A stretch of DNA of 64,000 bases from Rhizobium sp. C1 (GTDB lineage Bacteria > Pseudomonadota > Alphaproteobacteria > Rhizobiales > Rhizobiaceae). Within the stretch, counting starts at the first letter, position 1; each line of letters begins with the position of its first letter. Below the pieces are notes generated by a model. That model made no database searches and was not told the DNA's origin. It saw only the letters and a list, made by a program, of their open reading frames with translations. The DNA is taken from assembly GCF_021026335.1 (NCBI RefSeq), contig NZ_JAJNCY010000002.1, positions 248,001 to 312,000 of the forward strand, read 5' to 3'. A program made the position numbers and the translations under genes. This document shows positions 59,841 through 64,000 of the stretch, piece after piece.

Positions 59841-60259
59841 GCGACGCGGTCTTCATGCTCGACACAAACATGATTTCCGACCTGATACGCAATCCTGAAG
59901 GGTTCGTGCAGCGCAAGGTGGAAAACGTCGGCGTGCCTGCCATTTGCGTGAGCTCCATTGTCGCTTCGGAACTTCGGTTTGGATATCAAAAGCGTGGATC
60001 GGATCGGCTCGAGCGGCTTGTGGAGGGCATGCTTCGTCTGGTCGCTGTGCTGCCCTATGATGACAAGGCCTCGTTTCATTATGCGGATATCCGGCAGGCG
60101 GTTCAGGCTCGTGGGAAAGTGATCGGGCCGAACGATCTCTTTATCGCCGCCCATGCCCGCGCGCTGGCCCTGACCTTGGTAACAGACAACGTCCGTGAGT
60201 TCTCCCGCGTTGACGGCCTGAAGATTGAGAACTGGCTCGAAAGGACCGACCATGACTGA
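59837..60259 (+). CDS. vapC: VapC-type PIN domain RNase toxin
   Basis: A 140-aa PIN-domain endoribonuclease. The metal-binding acids are in FMLDTNMISDL (Asp9), ASELRFG (Glu43 or so), GPNDLFIAAHA (Asp99 or so) and LVTDNVREFSRV (Asp117 or so), so the active site is complete. Members usually cut initiator tRNA or rRNA. Overlaps vapB (ATGA) and its last eight bases overlap the next GFA gene, whose ATG lies inside the vapC 3' end. Confidence 0.93.
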   Translation: MSDAVFMLDTNMISDLIRNPEGFVQRKVENVGVPAICVSSIVASELRFGYQKRGSDRLERLVEGMLRLVAVLPYDDKASFHYADIRQAVQARGKVIGPNDLFIAAHARALALTLVTDNVREFSRVDGLKIENWLERTDHD

Positions 60260-60713
60260 GACGACCCATTCCGGCGGCTGCCAGTGCGGCGCGGTGCGTT
60301 TTCGCGCCGGCCATCTCGGGCGGCCGTCGATCTGTCATTGCCGCATGTGCCAGAAGGCATTCGGGTCCTTCTTCGGTGCTTTCGTGACGGCCGATCAGGC
60401 GCATCTCACCTGGACGCGCGGCCAGCCGACCTGGTTCCGCTCGTCCAAACAGGTGCATCGTGGCTTCTGTGAGAAATGCGGCACGCCGCTCACCTATCGC
60501 CATCCAGAAGGCATCGAGCTTGCTATTGGCGCCTTCGATCATCCGGAGTTGTTCGAGCCGCAGATCCAGGTCAACCACGCCAAGCGCCTGCCGTGGATCG
60601 ACCGTCTCTTCGACAAGCCGCCGTTTGAAAGCCCCGGCATGACCGAATTCTTCGCCAGCATCGAGAACTGGCAGCATCCGGATCACGATACCGAGAAATG
60701 GCCCGAGGATTGA
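60252..60713 (+). CDS. GFA family zinc protein, copy 1
   Basis: A 153-aa GFA (glutathione-dependent formaldehyde-activating enzyme/centromere protein V) domain protein. Zinc ligands are GGCQCGAVRF (two Cys), CHCRMCQKAFG (two to three Cys) and GFCEKCGTPLTY. The C-terminus ends NWQHPDHDTEKWPED, a tail shared with its two neighbours. Members bind glutathione conjugates; the native substrate here is not known. Starts inside the vapC frame by eight bases, so it may be read together with the toxin-antitoxin operon. Confidence 0.92.
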   Translation: MTETTHSGGCQCGAVRFRAGHLGRPSICHCRMCQKAFGSFFGAFVTADQAHLTWTRGQPTWFRSSKQVHRGFCEKCGTPLTYRHPEGIELAIGAFDHPELFEPQIQVNHAKRLPWIDRLFDKPPFESPGMTEFFASIENWQHPDHDTEKWPED

Positions 60714-60725
60714 GGGAGAACGAGG

Positions 60726-60854
60726 ATGACGGAACAAAAGCCCGGATCGGATGGCAAGCTGCCGAAATGGTTCGTCTATGCGCTCACTGCGAAGATGGTT
60801 TTCCTCGTGGCGGTCGTTATCTTCGTGCTCTGGTGGGCAGGTATTTTCAGGTGA
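60726..60854 (+). CDS. Small single-pass membrane protein, 42 aa
   Basis: A 42-aa frame starting MTEQKPGSDGKLPKWFVYAL with GAACGAGG before the ATG. Residues 16-40 (VYALTAKMVFLVAVVIFVLW) form one transmembrane helix, ending WWAGIFR. The N-terminus is short and charged, so the N-in, C-out orientation is likely. It lies exactly between two GFA genes on the same strand with 12 and 27 bases on either side, so it is part of the operon. Function unknown. Confidence 0.75.
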   Translation: MTEQKPGSDGKLPKWFVYALTAKMVFLVAVVIFVLWWAGIFR

Positions 60855-60881
60855 GTGCCGTTTGGCGGGAGTGCAATCATC

Positions 60882-61357
60882 ATGTCTGACACGATCTACA
60901 CCGGCGGCTGCCAGTGCGGGGCGATCCGCTTTCGCGTTGAGGGCGATCTCAAGGACGCCTCGATCTGCCATTGCCGCATGTGCCAGAAGGCGTTCGGCGG
61001 CTTCTATGCGCCGCTCGCTTCCGTGCGGAGGCTGAATTTCCGTTGGACGCGCGGCGCCCCGAAACATTTCCAGTCTTCCAATCTCGTGCGTCGCGGCTTT
61101 TGCGAAGCATGCGGTACACCACTGACTTATGAGGCGCCGGACGGGATGGCGATTGCCATTGGCGCTTTCGACGAGCCCGAGCGCATCGTCCCGACCCTCC
61201 AGTACGGCACGGAAGGAAAGATTTCCTACGTCGATCATCTGCCTGAATTGCCGGGCCATCCCACGGAAGAGGACGTCGCGGCGCTGCCGTTTCTTGCCGA
61301 ACTGAAATCTTTCCAGCATCCGGATCACGATACGGAGCGTTGGCCGGAGGGGCAGTG

Positions 61358-61358
<1 letters not shown>
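60882..61358 (+). CDS. GFA family zinc protein, copy 2
   Basis: A 158-aa GFA domain protein with the same ligands: GGCQCGAIRF, CHCRMCQKAFGGF and GFCEACGTPLTY. The tail SFQHPDHDTERWPEG matches copy 1. The ATG is preceded at some distance by GCGGGAG; an upstream GTG frame is not preferred. Its stop shares one base with the copy 3 start, so the two are co-translated. Confidence 0.92.
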
Positions 61359-62796
<1,438 letters not shown>

Positions 62797-62849
62797 GGAG
62801 CCCCGCAACTTGCTCCGCGAGGAGAGAGGACGGGCCGAATTTCTCGGTC

Positions 62850-62952
62850 GTCATCCTCGGGCTTGTCCCGAGGATCTGCTGACGAAGCCAAGCAAACGAG
62901 GTTGCGGTTAGAGTTGAACGTAGCAGATGGTCGGGACAGGCCCGACCATGAC
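62850..62952. repeat. Compound palindromic intergenic element
   Basis: About 103 bases between pip and cimA. Arm 1 is ATCCTCGGG / CCCGAGGAT (62853-62861 with 62867-62875), a 9-bp stem-loop. Arm 2 is ATGGTCGGG / CCCGACCAT (62927-62935 with 62941-62949). The outer flanks GTCAT (62850-62854) and ATGAC (62948-62952), and ATCTGCT (62874-62880) against AGCAGAT (62923-62929), make the two arms inverted copies of each other. It looks like a mobile palindromic element of alphaproteobacteria. Confidence 0.75.
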
Positions 62953-63010
62953 GGCGGTATTGGCGGGCGTCGCGGCTGCAGAGCGCGGCGTAAATTTAGG
63001 ACAAAGCGAA

Positions 63011-64000
63011 ATGGCAAAAGAACGCATCTACCTCTTCGACACGACCCTTCGCGACGGGCAGCAGACGCCCGGCGTGGATTTTTCCGTCGAGGACAAGATT
63101 GCCATTGCCAACATGCTGGACGCCTTCGGTATGGATTATGTCGAGGGCGGCTATCCGGGCGCGAACCCGACAGACACGGCTTTCTTTTCCAAGAAGCGCA
63201 CCGGCCGCGCTGGCTTCGTCGCCTTCGGCATGACCAAGCGCGCGGGCGTCTCGGTCTCGAATGATCCGGGCCTCAACGAACTTCTGCGCGCCAAGTCCGA
63301 CCATATCTGTTTCGTCGCCAAGAGCTGGGACTATCACGTCAAGGTCGCGCTCGGCTGCACGAACGAGGAAAACCTTGAAAGCATCGATCTCTCGGTCAAG
63401 GCGGCCATCGAGGCCGGCAAGGGCGCGATGATCGATTGCGAGCATTTCTTCGACGGCTACAAGACGAACCCGGCCTATGCGCTCGCCTGCGCTAAGACGG
63501 CTTTCGACGCCGGCGCGCGCTGGATCGTGCTCTGCGACACCAATGGCGGCACGCAGCCCTCCGAAATCCGCGAAATCGTCGCCGCCGTGATTGCGTCCGG
63601 CGTTCCCGGCGACCGGCTCGGCATCCATGCCCATAACGACACGGGGCAGGCAGTCGCCAATTCGCTCGCAGCCGTCGAGGCCGGCGTACGCCAGATCCAG
63701 GGCACGCTGAACGGCATCGGCGAGCGTTGCGGCAATGCCAATCTCGTCACCATCATCCCGACGCTCGTCCTGAAGCCCGCCTACAATGAGCGCTTCGAGA
63801 CCGGCATCGACCGCGAGGCGCTGCAGGGCCTGACGAAACTCAGCCACGATTTCGACGAGCTCCTGAACCGCTCGCCGGAGACGCAGGCTCCTTACGTCGG
63901 CTCCTCGGCCTTTGCCACCAAGGCCGGCATCCATGCCTCGGCACTGCTGAAGGACCCGCGCACCTATGAACATGTCGAGCCGGAAACGGTCGGCAACCTG
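63011..64000 (+). CDS. cimA: (R)-citramalate synthase, 3' end cut by window edge
   Basis: The first 330 codons are present. The protein is a HMGL-type TIM-barrel enzyme that condenses pyruvate with acetyl-CoA to citramalate, a precursor of isoleucine. DTTLRDGQQTPGV (about 10-22) is the HMGL signature, LCDTNGGT (about 174-181), HAHNDTGQAVANSLAAVEAG (about 201-220) and NGIGERCGNAN (about 236-246) are catalytic and metal-binding regions. It is closer to CimA than to LeuA in the NGIGERCGN block and the extended domain. The LeuA-type regulatory C-terminus lies beyond the window. Confidence 0.94.
   Translation, partial: MAKERIYLFDTTLRDGQQTPGVDFSVEDKIAIANMLDAFGMDYVEGGYPGANPTDTAFFSKKRTGRAGFVAFGMTKRAGVSVSNDPGLNELLRAKSDHICFVAKSWDYHVKVALGCTNEENLESIDLSVKAAIEAGKGAMIDCEHFFDGYKTNPAYALACAKTAFDAGARWIVLCDTNGGTQPSEIREIVAAVIASGVPGDRLGIHAHNDTGQAVANSLAAVEAGVRQIQGTLNGIGERCGNANLVTIIPTLVLKPAYNERFETGIDREALQGLTKLSHDFDELLNRSPETQAPYVGSSAFATKAGIHASALLKDPRTYEHVEPETVGNL

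Overview
The window looks like a chromosomal segment of a high-GC alphaproteobacterium of the Rhizobiaceae (Rhizobium, Agrobacterium or Ciceribacter-like). The evidence is a RopA-type porin pair that starts [21 protein letters not shown], small families typical of Rhizobiales (DUF1236, DUF2778, DUF3563, TIGR02301), the dapA-smpB ... rpoZ-rsh ... acpS-lepB-rnc-era backbone, and four copies of the palindromic AATTCCAGCGAAAGTG... intergenic repeat of this order. The placement rests on protein and motif recognition only; no search was run.

Layout. 1-6.8 kb: short-chain dehydrogenases, ETF-ubiquinone oxidoreductase, a GNAT acetyltransferase, an MFS exporter, and an HxlR regulator divergent from a quinone oxidoreductase. 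6.9-9.6 kb: envelope and small proteins (DUF2778 L,D-transpeptidase-like protein, Sel1-like protein, DUF2147 protein). 10-20.9 kb: AMP nucleosidase, a small P-loop kinase-like protein, a soluble PAS chemoreceptor, a MarR/EamA pair around twin operators, an ErfK-type L,D-transpeptidase, a HisC-like aminotransferase, two PilZ proteins, a GlxA-type regulator, a rhodanese and a ferredoxin-reductase-like flavoprotein. 21-24 kb: tRNA-Ser(GCT) and tandem porins. 24.4-29.1 kb, minus strand: the mannose-1-phosphate guanylyltransferase type II enzyme, an alpha/beta hydrolase and a soluble lytic transglycosylase.

29.3-38.8 kb is the housekeeping core: dapA, smpB, an NYN nuclease-like protein, rpoZ, rsh, DUF3563, DUF2062, acpS, lepB, rnc, era. 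About 7 kb of other genes (ychJ-like, a frameshifted mmcQ/yjbR gene, DUF1236, tex, an unrecognised double winged-helix protein, sthA) separates era from recO, which often follows it directly in this group. After recO come a thioesterase, a giant DUF2339 membrane protein, an HD hydrolase and a MOSC protein. A small accessory patch at 51.4-52.6 kb holds a Cys-rich mini-ORF, a 62-aa protein and an orphan ParD next to the severed tail of ParE. A minus-strand operon follows (secreted protein, ygfZ, HD hydrolase, tyrosine-phosphatase-like protein). The window ends with a NUDIX hydrolase divergent from an SRAP/HMCES protein, then cysS with a two-Cys mini-ORF in its leader, vapBC, three tandem GFA-family zinc proteins around a 42-aa membrane peptide, proline iminopeptidase and a cut cimA.

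I see no large unknown defence or mobile system: no IS element, integrase, CRISPR array or rRNA. The most interesting points are small: genes below the usual length cut-off (34960, 51775, 57594, 57936, 60726), the toxin-stripped parD, the SRAP protein ending in a sliding-clamp-like QMDLF, two SDRs with SxxxR in place of YxxxK, and the compact palindromic repeats.
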